Below, piece after piece: positions 1 to 7,898 of a stretch of 64,000 nt of DNA. Under the pieces are notes generated by a model. That model saw only the letters and a program-made list of their open reading frames with translations. It did no database searches and was not told the DNA's origin. The stretch is taken from positions 157,820-221,819 of the forward strand of contig JAFDVI010000012.1 of NCBI GenBank assembly GCA_018269055.1, in the 5' to 3' direction. A program made the position numbers and the translations under genes. How positions within the stretch are numbered: position 1 is the stretch's first letter; each line of letters begins with the position of its first letter. The stretch is from Acidobacteriota bacterium. GTDB lineage: Bacteria > Acidobacteriota > Blastocatellia > RBC074.

Positions 1-771
1 CTGGCTTGATCCCGATTTGGTGATGATGTTGACGTTGGCGGAGGAATTGCTGGCGTATTCAGCCTGGTATCCATTTAGCAGCACCTTCACTTCGCTGATG
101 GCGTCGAAATTGACCGTGCTGCTGAACACATTCGGGCTGCCCAAATCGTTGCCGCGCACGCCATCCACGTTAAAGGTGTTGAAGGTGTTGCGTCCACCCT
201 GAATGTTGGGAACGCCGCTGCCGAAGCTGCTGCCCGCCGATTCGCTTTCACCACCATAGGAAACGCCGGGCAGAATTTTCAGCAGCGAAGTCACGTCGCG
301 CCCGCGCTGGGAAATCAGCTCAAGCTGTTTGGAAGTCACCAGCGCCGAATGCTCTACGCTTTCCGTTTGCACAGGAGTGCCTTCAGCAACGGTGGTCACG
401 GTTTCGGTCACTGCGCCAATTTTCATGGACACTTCGCCGACCGAAAGATGTTCAGTGGCCGTGAGCACATTGCCCCGGCGTTCAAAATTGCTGAACCCTC
501 TCGCTTCCACTTTGATGGTGTAGGTTCCGGGCAACACTGCGGTGAACCGGAAATCTCCGGAATCGTTGGTGGCGATGGCGCGGGAATCTTTCGTGCGTTC
601 ATTGACCAGAGTGACTGTCGCCCCAACAATGGCATTGTTGGTAGAATCCATCACCGAACCGGAAACTGTTCCGGTCACGGTTTGCGACATTGCTTGCCCG
701 ACCATTGTCAGAACAAAAAGCAATGCCAAAAACGACTGAAGAAGCTGAAGCTGCTGCTTACCTGAAGGCAT
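1..771 (-). CDS. TonB-dependent receptor, Oar-like, N-terminal part (runs off window)
   Basis: The minus-strand frame is open from the ATG at 771 to base 1, giving 257 visible codons with no stop, so the gene continues beyond the left edge. A hydrophobic signal peptide (about residues 8-30) is followed by a carboxypeptidase-regulatory-like beta-sandwich (about 30-110, with GTVSGSVMD and the motif LPGTYTIKVEARGF). A plug domain follows, with LLKILPGVSYGG, NVDGVRGNDLG and NVNIITKSGS. This architecture is typical of the large Oar-type outer-membrane receptors abundant in Acidobacteriota; the substrate cannot be told from the plug alone. A strong AGGAGG lies 8 bases before the ATG. The gene is divergent from a FadR-type regulator, and a FadR-like palindrome lies in its leader, so regulation by that neighbour is likely (inference). 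Confidence 0.9.
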   Translation of the reverse strand, partial: MPSGKQQLQLLQSFLALLFVLTMVGQAMSQTVTGTVSGSVMDSTNNAIVGATVTLVNERTKDSRAIATNDSGDFRFTAVLPGTYTIKVEARGFSNFERRGNVLTATEHLSVGEVSMKIGAVTETVTTVAEGTPVQTESVEHSALVTSKQLELISQRGRDVTSLLKILPGVSYGGESESAGSSFGSGVPNIQGGRNTFNTFNVDGVRGNDLGSPNVFSSTVNFDAISEVKVLLNGYQAEYASNSSANVNIITKSGSSQ

Positions 772-811
772 AACCAAATCCTCCTGATGTTTTGTTTTTG
801 AGAATGCAAAT

Positions 812-822
812 TGGTATTACCA
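812..822. promoter_or_regulatory. Candidate FadR-family operator upstream of the TonB receptor
   Basis: TGGTATTACCA is a perfect palindrome about one single base. With its flank it reads ATTGGTATTACCA, which matches the ATTGGTNNNACCA core known for FadR-subfamily GntR regulators such as PdhR and LldR. It lies 41 bases upstream of the receptor ATG and within 200 bases of a gene for such a regulator. Binding is inferred, not shown. Confidence 0.55.
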
Positions 823-953
823 CTCGACGGGAACGGCGAGCTTATAGCACGCAGCCAAAAAACGCGTCAAGCTTCGGAAAGCAGTCCATACAAATTTCCT
901 GCGAGCTTATTTCTACGGAAAACTTGACAGTTTTCTGTTTTTGAGCGAATGAT

Positions 954-961
954 TGTATACA
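954..961. promoter_or_regulatory. Palindrome TGTATACA upstream of the FadR-type regulator
   Basis: An 8-base perfect palindrome lies 41 bases before the preferred start of the GntR/FCD gene and 25 bases downstream of a TTGACA hexamer (924-929). GTATAC-centred sites are used by several GntR-type regulators. Its place near the promoter suggests autoregulation, but the site is short and could be chance. Confidence 0.3.
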
Positions 962-1002
962 GGCGAGCAGGCAAGAATTGGTTTAACCTCTTAAATAGCA
1001 AT

Positions 1003-1749
1003 ATGCCAAACACGAAAACCACTCCAGCCAATGACGCGGAATCGTCGCGCATCGGCCCGACGGCGGAACAGGTTGTCGAACAAATCCGCGCGCTGATCAC
1101 CAGCGGCCAGTTGCACCCCGGAGACCGATTGCCCGCCGAACGCGAATTGGCCAAACAACTGAGAATCAGCCGTCCCAGCATACGCGCCGGATTGCGCATG
1201 CTGGTTGCGCGCGGAGTTTTGCGAGCCAAACATGGTTCCGGAACATACGTCGCCGATGGGCCGCCTTCGCTCGACAGTGAGCAGTTGAGCTTGCTGGCGG
1301 AACTTCATGGCCTGACTTTCGATCAGATGTTCGAAGCGCGCAGAGTTTTGGAAGTGCAGGTGGCGGGCTTGGCTGCCGAACGCGCGACGGCGGAAAATCT
1401 GGCGACGATTGCCGAAGAGGTCGCCGAGATGTATGCGACGCTGGACAATCCGCAGCAATATCTGATTCACGACATACGATTTCATCGCGCCATTGCCGCC
1501 GCATCGGCCAATCCGATTCTGGCGACGTTGGTCGAAATGGTTTCAGCCGTCATGTACGACCGCCGCAGAGAAACCATCGGGCGTGCGCACGATTTCAAGG
1601 AATCGGTCGAAATGCACCAGCGAATTTATCGCGCCATTCGTTCCCGCAAAGCTGACGACGCTCGTGCGGCCATGCACGAACATCTGGAATTGGCGCACAA
1701 AGCATATCGGACGGAAGAAGGCGAGACGGCCAAGCGGAAGCGAAAATAA
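1003..1749 (+). CDS. GntR-family transcriptional regulator, FadR/FCD subfamily
   Basis: The protein has 248 residues from the ATG at 1003. An in-frame ATG at 949 would add 18 residues unlike the family. The N-terminal winged helix (about 17-85) shows the GntR signature: IRALITSGQLHPGDRLPAER, then ELAKQLRISRPSIRAGLRML and HGSGTYV. The C-terminal all-helical FCD domain (about 100-235) has the FEARRVLEV and HDIRFHRAIAAASANP segments; D..H..H residues of this type usually bind a metal or a small carboxylate ligand. No good ribosome site is visible. Such regulators commonly control sugar-acid or organic-acid use. The divergent TonB receptor is its likely target. The highly charged tail ends KRKRK. 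Confidence 0.9.
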   Translation: MPNTKTTPANDAESSRIGPTAEQVVEQIRALITSGQLHPGDRLPAERELAKQLRISRPSIRAGLRMLVARGVLRAKHGSGTYVADGPPSLDSEQLSLLAELHGLTFDQMFEARRVLEVQVAGLAAERATAENLATIAEEVAEMYATLDNPQQYLIHDIRFHRAIAAASANPILATLVEMVSAVMYDRRRETIGRAHDFKESVEMHQRIYRAIRSRKADDARAAMHEHLELAHKAYRTEEGETAKRKRK

Positions 1750-1758
1750 GCGGAATCT

Positions 1759-2496
1759 TCAACGCAAATCGCCAAACAGATGCTGGACAAGGGTGATGGC
1801 GGCAATGGCGGCGGTTTCCGTACGCAAAATTCTTCGACCAAGATGGATAGGAAGGAAACGGCTCGCCTCGGCTTTTTGCAATTCCGCATCGCTCCACCCG
1901 CCTTCGGAAGCAACGCAAACGCTCAGACGGTCCGGATGGTTCAAATCGGCGGCCACCGCGTGCAATGTCTTTCCTCCGCGTTCGGAAAAAATCAGGCAAG
2001 GTGAAGAGGCAGACTCACAGAACTGCACAAAGCTGATGGGTTCTGAGATTTCGACCAATCGCCTGCGTCCGCACTGCTTCAATGCCTCGAGTGAAATCCG
2101 CCGCCAACGCTCCAGCTTTTGTTCGGCGCGCTCTTCGGCTCGTTTTACATCGCTGTGTTCTGTGATCAGAGGGACGATTCGCGTGACACCAAGCTCCGTC
2201 GCTTTCTGTACGACCCAATCGAACTTGTCCCCCTTGATCAATGCTTGGGCCAGCGTAAGGTGAAGCGGCGATTCCACCGCATCCGTTAACTTACGCAAGA
2301 TACCCAATTCGGTTTCGTGCTTGTTTACCTGAACGATTTCGCATTCCCACTCAGAACCTTCCCCATTGAAAACGAAGACAGCGTCTCCCACACCAAGCCG
2401 AAGCACGCGCGCTAAATGATGCGCTTCATCGGCGGGCAGCATAATTCGAGAATTCGAGATTTGAGATGCGGGAGCGAAAAACCGATGACGTTGCAT
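1759..2496 (-). CDS. rsmE: 16S rRNA (uracil1498-N3)-methyltransferase RsmE
   Basis: The 245-residue length fits the family. RsmE methylates U1498 of 16S rRNA in the assembled 30S subunit, using SAM bound in a SPOUT trefoil knot. The N-terminal PUA-like domain begins MQRHRFFAP and contains ADEAHHLARVLRLGVGDAV. The C-terminal knot carries LIFSERGG, VASEGGWSDAEL and LGRRILRTETAAI, the last being the family hallmark. Most homologues have GPEGG where this protein has ASEGG, a small oddity. The ATG directly abuts the T-run of the upstream terminator hairpin, leaving no room for a ribosome site. It converges with the FadR-type gene, with 9 bases between stops. Confidence 0.92.
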   Translation of the reverse strand: MQRHRFFAPASQISNSRIMLPADEAHHLARVLRLGVGDAVFVFNGEGSEWECEIVQVNKHETELGILRKLTDAVESPLHLTLAQALIKGDKFDWVVQKATELGVTRIVPLITEHSDVKRAEERAEQKLERWRRISLEALKQCGRRRLVEISEPISFVQFCESASSPCLIFSERGGKTLHAVAADLNHPDRLSVCVASEGGWSDAELQKAEASRFLPIHLGRRILRTETAAIAAITLVQHLFGDLR

Positions 2497-2563
2497 AAAA
2501 AAAGTAAACAGCAGTCCTAACCGTAAAGCAACACAACTTTCCCGGTTACGATCTGCTGTCTAC
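2497..2563 (-). terminator. Rho-independent terminator after the CHRD-domain gene
   Basis: On the minus strand GTAGACAGCAG pairs with CTGCTGTTTAC (2553-2563 with 2504-2514). An inner AACCG/CGGTT pair extends the stem, which is followed at once by seven Ts (2497-2503). It lies 25 bases past the stop of the 623-residue gene, and its T-run touches the rsmE start codon. Confidence 0.75.
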
Positions 2564-2587
2564 TGTGGGGGGTGCTGGGGAAATTTC

Positions 2588-4459
2588 TTACTTGATCTTC
2601 AGCTTCACGACATTGCTGGTTTTGCCATCAACGGTCAAGGTCATATCCACGTCGCCTTTGCCTGCCATACTGGCAGGGATTTGGACGTTGGCCTGATCGA
2701 GTCCGGCGAATTGGCCTTGAGACGCAAAACCAAGTGGTGTGACGGCCGTTCCCCCAACAGACATGGTCATCGCTCCTGAAGCATATCGAAAACCAGTGCC
2801 AAAGAGCATGACGTAGCTGCCAGCATCAATTGCCACCGGAGAACCATCCGCATTGCTCATCAGAGTTGGGAAGGTTTGGCCGTCCGCTCCCGCAACCGCG
2901 GCCGGTGCGCCCTGGCCGTTCGCCAAACGAGTGAAAATACCCGGCGCAGAGGGCGTCACCGTTAAGACTCCTCGTGAAACCGTACCGTCCTTGGCCAGCA
3001 AGACGACTTGCGCCGCCCCCGCTGGAATTCCTTCGGGAACCAGATAGTTGACTTGCCCGGCAGAAACAAAGAACAAACCAGACGGGATTCCATTGACGTA
3101 AACCGTCGTCCCGTCCAACGAAATCGGCAGCGAAGTGGTTGTCGCCGAAACCGTTGTCGAGGCCAACCTGGTTCCGAACATGGACGCGATGGAATTCGGC
3201 GCAACGCTCGCGGTAGCGAATTTCGCCGCGTCAACGGTTGTCGCTGGAATTGTGTTTACGTTCGCACTCGCCGCCACGACAATTTGAACCGGGGTGGACA
3301 TCAACCCTTGTCCGTTGCGAGCCTGAACAAACAGAATTCCAGGCGCGGAACGCAAAGCAGCCGGGATGTTGACGGTCACTTGTCCGGTTGACAGGTCGGG
3401 AATGGGAGTGATGGTGGTTCCATTGACGACCGCTACAGAAACCAGATCAACGCCTGTCGCCAGAAACTTCACTGGCGCATCGGTGTTGCCGGTTTCCAAA
3501 AAGTACGTATCCGAAAGCTGAATGATGGGCGGCGAAGAGCTGAGCAAGGAAAGCTGGCTGCGCGCCACGCCTCCCGCGTTCACATTGGTATGGACGTTGA
3601 CGTAAAACCCAGCCGGATTGGCGATCATTCGTTGAAATGGCCCAAGGCTTGTCGCCGTGATCGGAACCACGAAATTTGCCGATCCTTTGCCATTGGCCAA
3701 TGCCACGGGACTCGCTCCGCTAATGCCGGTGTTGATCACTACGCCGCCGTTTGTTCCTTCTGCGGCTTCGTGAATATGCAAACCGGTTAGCGTTGCGGCG
3801 GCGTCAAAATTGTACTGCATTGAAAAGGTGACAGTGCCGCCCGTAATCGCGCCTTTATCGTCGCGCGTCGGGATGGCCGTAATGGTGGCCACGGCGTTTC
3901 CGGGCTGATTGGTGACCGGCGGAACTTCCTTGTCATTGGTCATCGTCACGGTCTGAGCAAGACGCTCTTCAAAACGAATGAGTTGGCCGCGCATCGCTCC
4001 GCCTGCATTCACCGTTGTATGCATATTGACATAAAAGCCGGGGGGATTTTTCAACAGTCTTCCAAGCAATGCGGTATCTGTCACGGTCACGTTGTAATCA
4101 AAAATGCCTGCTCCGGATGCCAATGTCACGGGGCTGGCACCGCTGATACCGGTGTTAATGACAACCCCGGCATTGACGCCCGCGGCCCCCTCGTGGATAT
4201 GCAATCCAGTAACGGTTACTGCACCAGGGAAAACGGCGTTGCCCACAAACCGGACGGTGCCGCCCGTAATCGCGCCATTGGAATCCCGTGTAACTGTGAC
4301 GACGATTTGAAATGCGCCTTGAGCGGCCAAACCTGTAATCGGAGGGTTTTCATTCGCCGGACTAAGAATCAACCCTGTGGAAACAGTCTCCGCAAACGCC
4401 GAAGAAGCCATTACGAACAGGGCTGCGAGCGAAACGATCATTCCTGCTGTTCTCTTCAT
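2588..4459 (-). CDS. Secreted protein: two CHRD domains plus TIGR03437-type C-terminal domain
   Basis: The 623-residue protein starts with a signal peptide (MKRTAGMIVSLAALFVMASS, cleaved after FAE). Two CHRD domains follow (about 25-165 and 168-305). Each has the GLHIHE motif and the NPPGFYVNMHT or NPAGFYVNVHT strand, and ends in MRGQL or ARSQL. CHRD is an extracellular fold first described in chordin; its function in bacteria is unknown. Residues 310-400 look like an Ig/IPT-type strand region. Residues about 405-623 match the Solibacter-type C-terminal domain (ASVAPNSIASMFGTRLA, FFVSAGQVNYLVPEG, GLDQANVQIP), which is very common in secreted acidobacterial proteins. It is probably a periplasmic or surface structural protein. 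The start has AGGAAAT upstream. Confidence 0.88.
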   Translation of the reverse strand: MKRTAGMIVSLAALFVMASSAFAETVSTGLILSPANENPPITGLAAQGAFQIVVTVTRDSNGAITGGTVRFVGNAVFPGAVTVTGLHIHEGAAGVNAGVVINTGISGASPVTLASGAGIFDYNVTVTDTALLGRLLKNPPGFYVNMHTTVNAGGAMRGQLIRFEERLAQTVTMTNDKEVPPVTNQPGNAVATITAIPTRDDKGAITGGTVTFSMQYNFDAAATLTGLHIHEAAEGTNGGVVINTGISGASPVALANGKGSANFVVPITATSLGPFQRMIANPAGFYVNVHTNVNAGGVARSQLSLLSSSPPIIQLSDTYFLETGNTDAPVKFLATGVDLVSVAVVNGTTITPIPDLSTGQVTVNIPAALRSAPGILFVQARNGQGLMSTPVQIVVAASANVNTIPATTVDAAKFATASVAPNSIASMFGTRLASTTVSATTTSLPISLDGTTVYVNGIPSGLFFVSAGQVNYLVPEGIPAGAAQVVLLAKDGTVSRGVLTVTPSAPGIFTRLANGQGAPAAVAGADGQTFPTLMSNADGSPVAIDAGSYVMLFGTGFRYASGAMTMSVGGTAVTPLGFASQGQFAGLDQANVQIPASMAGKGDVDMTLTVDGKTSNVVKLKIK

Positions 4460-4791
4460 ATTTCCTTTCTGGTTCGAGTCGGATAACTCGATTGATTGAT
4501 GAATGACTTGATGAACAACAGTGGACGGTGACGGGATCCGGGAATTTTCAAACTGATGTTACGCAGCGTTGACGAAAGGCTGATCAGCCGTAACCGCTCT
4601 CCCAGCGGAGCAAACCCACTTGAAGTTCCCAGGCGTTGTTTGCTGCGTAACATCAATTTCGAGACTCGCCGTTACCCAAACACAGACCACCAACCTTACT
4701 CACACAGCACAACTTTGAGCAGATTCTGGGGAGAGACATTGCTGATCCCGGCGTTGCAGAATGGCAAAGCCGGGATCAATTGGAAGAAAAC
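4460..4791. other. Intergenic region with a 102-base inverted-repeat element
   Basis: No convincing gene lies here; a short plus-strand frame (4556-4903) runs into the neighbouring gene and resembles nothing known. The region is the 5' side of the CHRD gene and the 3' side of nothing on its own strand. It holds the palindromic element described at 4554-4655. Confidence 0.6.
4554..4655. repeat. Palindromic element with 14-base perfect terminal inverted repeats
   Basis: TGATGTTACGCAGC (4554-4567) is repeated in perfect inversion at 4642-4655. Inside lie the perfect palindrome GGCTGATCAGCC (4578-4589) and a CCGCT/AGCGG stem (4594-4608). The element sits 95 bases before the ATG of the CHRD gene, so it could be a MITE-like repeat or a structured mRNA leader. 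Confidence 0.7.
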
Positions 4792-6096
4792 TTATTTGAG
4801 ATTGATCGTGACCATATTCGCGTTTTTCGTGCCGACCGTTAACACCACATCGGCATTTCCGCGCCCAGCCAATGATTTGGGGATCGGCCCGACGTTGATT
4901 TGATCCAACCCGACAAATCCTGGCGCGGCAGCAAACCCAAGAATCGGTGTACTGGTTCCGCCAATGGTTGCCGAAACGGAATTGGCGGCTGCGCCCACGA
5001 CCCCTGTTCCATACAAAATCAGATATACGTCTCCGGTTGCCAGATCAATCGGAGTCGCCACCGGTTGGCCACTCTGGCTCGTATAAATGGATTCGGTGAT
5101 TTGGTCAGATCCAACCACGCGAAGGACGAATGCAGCAGGCACTCCGGAACCGCTGGCATTTGCCGTGAAGATTCCGGGCGATGTGGAGTCAATGGTCACG
5201 GTTCCTTCCGCCACCGCAGTTCCATTCCGCTTCACCGTCACCGTGGCGATGCCGTTTGGCACGCCCGTCGGAATCCAATAGTTGATCTGACTGGGAGCCA
5301 CGAAAAACAATCCGGCTTTACGCGTGGTGCTGGTGAAATCGCGGATTTCGATTTCTGTTCCATCCAACTGTGTCGGCAGCGGATTGGTCGAAGCAATCAC
5401 TACGTTTTGCGAAAGGGCAGCGCCGCTGAAAGCGGAAACAATCATGTTGGGCGCCAACGCAACATTTTGCGCAAAGCTCGCTGACGAAACAGTTGCAACT
5501 GAAGCAAGCGGAGCCTGGACACTGACACTGGTGGTATAAATCAAATCCCCACTCTCACTGCCGTTGTTGTTTGCGGCATTGCCTGCAGCATAAAAAGTGA
5601 TACGCCCAACACTTTGGGCTGGTGGAGTCCAACGAAAAGTCCAACTATTTTGATTGGCTGACAGAGTGCCGGCTTCTCTATGCGTAATATATTGACGGGG
5701 ATTACCAGCAACAACTGCAGGAATAGTAAGTTGGGTACGTTGAGAATTTGTGACTGTTAAAGTGCCTGCCTGACGCCCTTGATCATCAATTGCAGTTACT
5801 TCAAATCCAAAACGGGTACGGCCACTCAGGGCAAGGGTCACAGTAACATCAACACTTTGTCCTAAAGAATAATTAGAAGGTAAACCAGCAATCGTCAGCG
5901 TACCTCCGCCTGTATTTACATTATTATTACCAACATGACAGCCCGACATTGCACAGGTTTGCTCGCCAGGTGCCCCAGTACGAGCCGGATCAGGCCCAGT
6001 TACGTATGCAGCAACGCGCGCACCTTTCAGACCAAATGCTAGGAACAGAACGCAGAAGAGAAGTAAAACTGAGACCTTAAACAAACTATTTTTCAT
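4792..6096 (-). CDS. Secreted protein: choice-of-anchor-V/Reeler-like domain plus TIGR03437-type C-terminus
   Basis: The 434-residue protein has an N-terminal signal peptide (hydrophobic residues 7-30). A domain of about 30-195 follows, beginning GPDPARTGAPGEQTCAMSGCH. The TGAPGE..C...CH pattern is the hallmark of the choice-of-anchor-V/Reeler-like domain. The CAMSGCH stretch is a CXXXCH motif, a spacing that can in some proteins bind haem c. The C-terminal 220 residues are a second example in this window of the Solibacter-type domain (NVALAPNMIVSAFSG, FFVAPSQINYWIPTG, GLDQINVGPIP). It probably acts in the periplasm or at the cell surface; its role is unknown. It lies 332 bases upstream of the CHRD gene on the same strand, so the two may share control. 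Confidence 0.85.
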   Translation of the reverse strand: MKNSLFKVSVLLLFCVLFLAFGLKGARVAAYVTGPDPARTGAPGEQTCAMSGCHVGNNNVNTGGGTLTIAGLPSNYSLGQSVDVTVTLALSGRTRFGFEVTAIDDQGRQAGTLTVTNSQRTQLTIPAVVAGNPRQYITHREAGTLSANQNSWTFRWTPPAQSVGRITFYAAGNAANNNGSESGDLIYTTSVSVQAPLASVATVSSASFAQNVALAPNMIVSAFSGAALSQNVVIASTNPLPTQLDGTEIEIRDFTSTTRKAGLFFVAPSQINYWIPTGVPNGIATVTVKRNGTAVAEGTVTIDSTSPGIFTANASGSGVPAAFVLRVVGSDQITESIYTSQSGQPVATPIDLATGDVYLILYGTGVVGAAANSVSATIGGTSTPILGFAAAPGFVGLDQINVGPIPKSLAGRGNADVVLTVGTKNANMVTINLK

Positions 6097-6136
6097 TTGT
6101 GACTAAACTCCCTTTCAATGTTTACTGAAATTTCCC

Positions 6137-6189
6137 GCCTAAATGACCCGCCTCGTTAGGCACTTGGGTCCACGGATCAGTAGAGGCGG
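6137..6189 (-). promoter_or_regulatory. Leader with mutually exclusive stems before the anchor-V gene
   Basis: In the 5' leader of the 434-residue gene, CCGCCTC (6148-6154) can pair with GAGGCGG (6183-6189). GCCTAA (6137-6142) can instead pair with TTAGGC (6156-6161). The second stem would enclose the 6148-6154 arm of the first, so the two compete. It matches no riboswitch class I recognise. The rest of 6190-6388 shows nothing clear. Confidence 0.3.
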
Positions 6190-6388
6190 ATTCTTCTCAG
6201 GCAGTCTGAAAATTACAAGCTATCGGTTTCGACATTGAAGGGGGAACCGACTCAGTGCAAGCGTTATTCCATGAAACGATTTGCATGTGAAACCGGAAAT
6301 AGCTGATTTGGAAAGACTTGAGATGGAGAAATCAGTTGGAAACGCGCTCCAACCTGTCTCGATTTGAGAAGCGGTGACACTCTTTGAC

Positions 6389-7138
6389 TCAGAACGTCAG
6401 TTGACCGCCGTCAATCACCAACGAATGCCCGGTGATGAATCCGGCGTCTTCGGAAGCCAGAAACGCCACCGCCGCCGCGACTTCTGCGGGTTCGCCAAAA
6501 CGCGCCATCGGGATTTTGTCTCGAAAATAGGTTTGAGCCAGTTCCGGGTCTGCATCGAGCACGGCTTGGGAAAGTTTGGTGCGGATCATTCCCGGCGCGA
6601 CAGCGTTGACGCGAATTCCATAGGGCGCAAGCTCGATTGCCGCCGTCATCGTCAACCCCACAACACCGAATTTGGATGCGTTGTAAGCGATCAACCCGAC
6701 TTCACCGACCAGGCCGTTGGTCGAAGCCATGTTGACGATGTTTCCTTTGACGCCGCCTGCAACCATTGCGCGCGCGACAATCTGAGAACAAAAAAACACG
6801 CCTTTCAAATTCACATCCAACGTTGCGTCCCAGTTTTCGTCCGTTGTTTCCAGAAACGGCGCGGGTGGCGCAATGCCCGCGATGTTGCAAAGCACGTCAA
6901 TGCGTCCGTGTCGCCGCAACGCTTCGTTGACCATCGTCTGAACCTGATCGCGTTTCGCCACGTCTGTTTGCCAAGCCCAACTGTCGCCGCCGATTTCAGC
7001 GGCGGTTTGTTTGGCAAGCGCGAGGTTCAGATCAACGACAACGACGGTTGCGCCTTCGCTGGCCAATCGCCTGGCGGTGGCGCGACCGATTTCGCCGCCT
7101 CCGCCTGTGACGACGGCAATCTTGTTTGCAAATCGCAT
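6389..7138 (-). CDS. SDR-family NAD(P)-dependent oxidoreductase
   Basis: The 249-residue protein is a classical short-chain dehydrogenase with a Rossmann fold. TGGGGEIG (about 12-19) is the cofactor loop, with E where most have G or A. DLN at the end of strand 2 favours NAD(H). NIAGIAPP matches the NAG motif. The catalytic Ser-Tyr-Lys set is NMAST plus YNASK. The C-terminal IDGGQ tail is standard. The overall pattern is closest to 3-oxoacyl-ACP reductase and diol dehydrogenase groups, so the substrate is not predictable. It stands alone, divergent from msrA. Confidence 0.9.
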   Translation of the reverse strand: MRFANKIAVVTGGGGEIGRATARRLASEGATVVVVDLNLALAKQTAAEIGGDSWAWQTDVAKRDQVQTMVNEALRRHGRIDVLCNIAGIAPPAPFLETTDENWDATLDVNLKGVFFCSQIVARAMVAGGVKGNIVNMASTNGLVGEVGLIAYNASKFGVVGLTMTAAIELAPYGIRVNAVAPGMIRTKLSQAVLDADPELAQTYFRDKIPMARFGEPAEVAAAVAFLASEDAGFITGHSLVIDGGQLTF

Positions 7139-7260
7139 AATTCAGAATTTGGGAATTGGAGGAATGTTTAAGCGCGCGGAGAATCCAATATCCCCAGAAG
7201 TTTTGCAAGCCCCGGCAACTGTCAGCGGACTGACGCAGCCGTCATGCTACACTTCGAGCC

Positions 7261-7803
7261 ATGGAAACCAACAAAGAGATTGCAACATTGGCGGGCGGAT
7301 GTTTCTGGTGTTTGGAAGCAGTTTTTGTCGAACTGCGCGGCGTTGAAAAAGTCGTCTCCGGTTACATGGGCGGCCAAACGCAAAACCCAACCTACAAACA
7401 GGTTTGTTACGGAAACACAGGCCACGCGGAAGTCGTCCAGATCGCCTTCGATCCGCAAATCATCACGTTCAAGGAATTGCTGGAAGTGTTTTTCACGATT
7501 CACGACCCGACAACGCTCAATCGGCAAGGCGCGGATATGGGCACCCAATATCGTTCGGCGATTTTCTATCACTCCGAAGAACAGCGAACGATCACAGAGC
7601 AGGTCATCGCCGAAATGACTGCGGCAGGAATCTGGCGCGATCCGATTGTCACGGAAGTTACAGCGGCGCCAGAGTTTTATCCGGCGGAGGATTATCACCA
7701 GGATTATTTTGCCAACAATCCTTACCAGCCGTACTGCATGGCCGTCGTTGCGCCGAAAGTCGCCAAAGCCAGACAGAAGTTTTTGGCGAAGCTAAAGCGA
7801 TAA
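7261..7803 (+). CDS. msrA: Peptide-methionine (S)-S-oxide reductase MsrA
   Basis: The 180-residue protein reduces methionine-S-sulfoxide in proteins, repairing oxidative damage. GGCFWCLEAVF near the N-terminus holds the catalytic Cys. GYMGG, YKQVCYGNTGHAEVVQI, the H-D-P-T motif in FFTIHDPTTLNRQGADMG and AEDYHQDYF are all conserved. There is no signal peptide and no fused MsrB domain. It faces ahpD across a bidirectional hairpin and lies beside a peroxide-defence block, which fits its role. Confidence 0.97.
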   Translation: METNKEIATLAGGCFWCLEAVFVELRGVEKVVSGYMGGQTQNPTYKQVCYGNTGHAEVVQIAFDPQIITFKELLEVFFTIHDPTTLNRQGADMGTQYRSAIFYHSEEQRTITEQVIAEMTAAGIWRDPIVTEVTAAPEFYPAEDYHQDYFANNPYQPYCMAVVAPKVAKARQKFLAKLKR

Positions 7804-7815
7804 ATCTCTCAAAAA

Positions 7816-7884
7816 AATAGACAGGATTCACAAGATTGACAAGAAGTGCTTCCATCCTGGTTAATCTTGTGAATCCTGTCTATT
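7816..7884. terminator. 22-base perfect inverted repeat between msrA and ahpD (dispersed family, bidirectional)
   Basis: AATAGACAGGATTCACAAGATT (7816-7837) recurs in perfect inversion at 7863-7884 with a 25-base loop. It sits between two convergent stops, as a bidirectional terminator would. The core AGGATTNACA/TGTNAATCCTGTCTATT also occurs at 59621-59706, so it is a dispersed repeat as well. Confidence 0.7.
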
Positions 7885-7898
7885 CCGAAATCTTTGAG

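Noticed and set aside
4554-4655. Possible integron attC site, because of GTTACGC/GCGTAAC arms
   Set aside because: The arms are in the wrong orientation for RYYYAAC...GTTRRRY, the positions do not fit, and no integrase or cassette gene is near.
4556-4903. Plus-strand ORF of 115 codons
   Set aside because: It starts in a palindrome, overlaps the 3' end of a clear gene and has no ribosome site or recognisable sequence.
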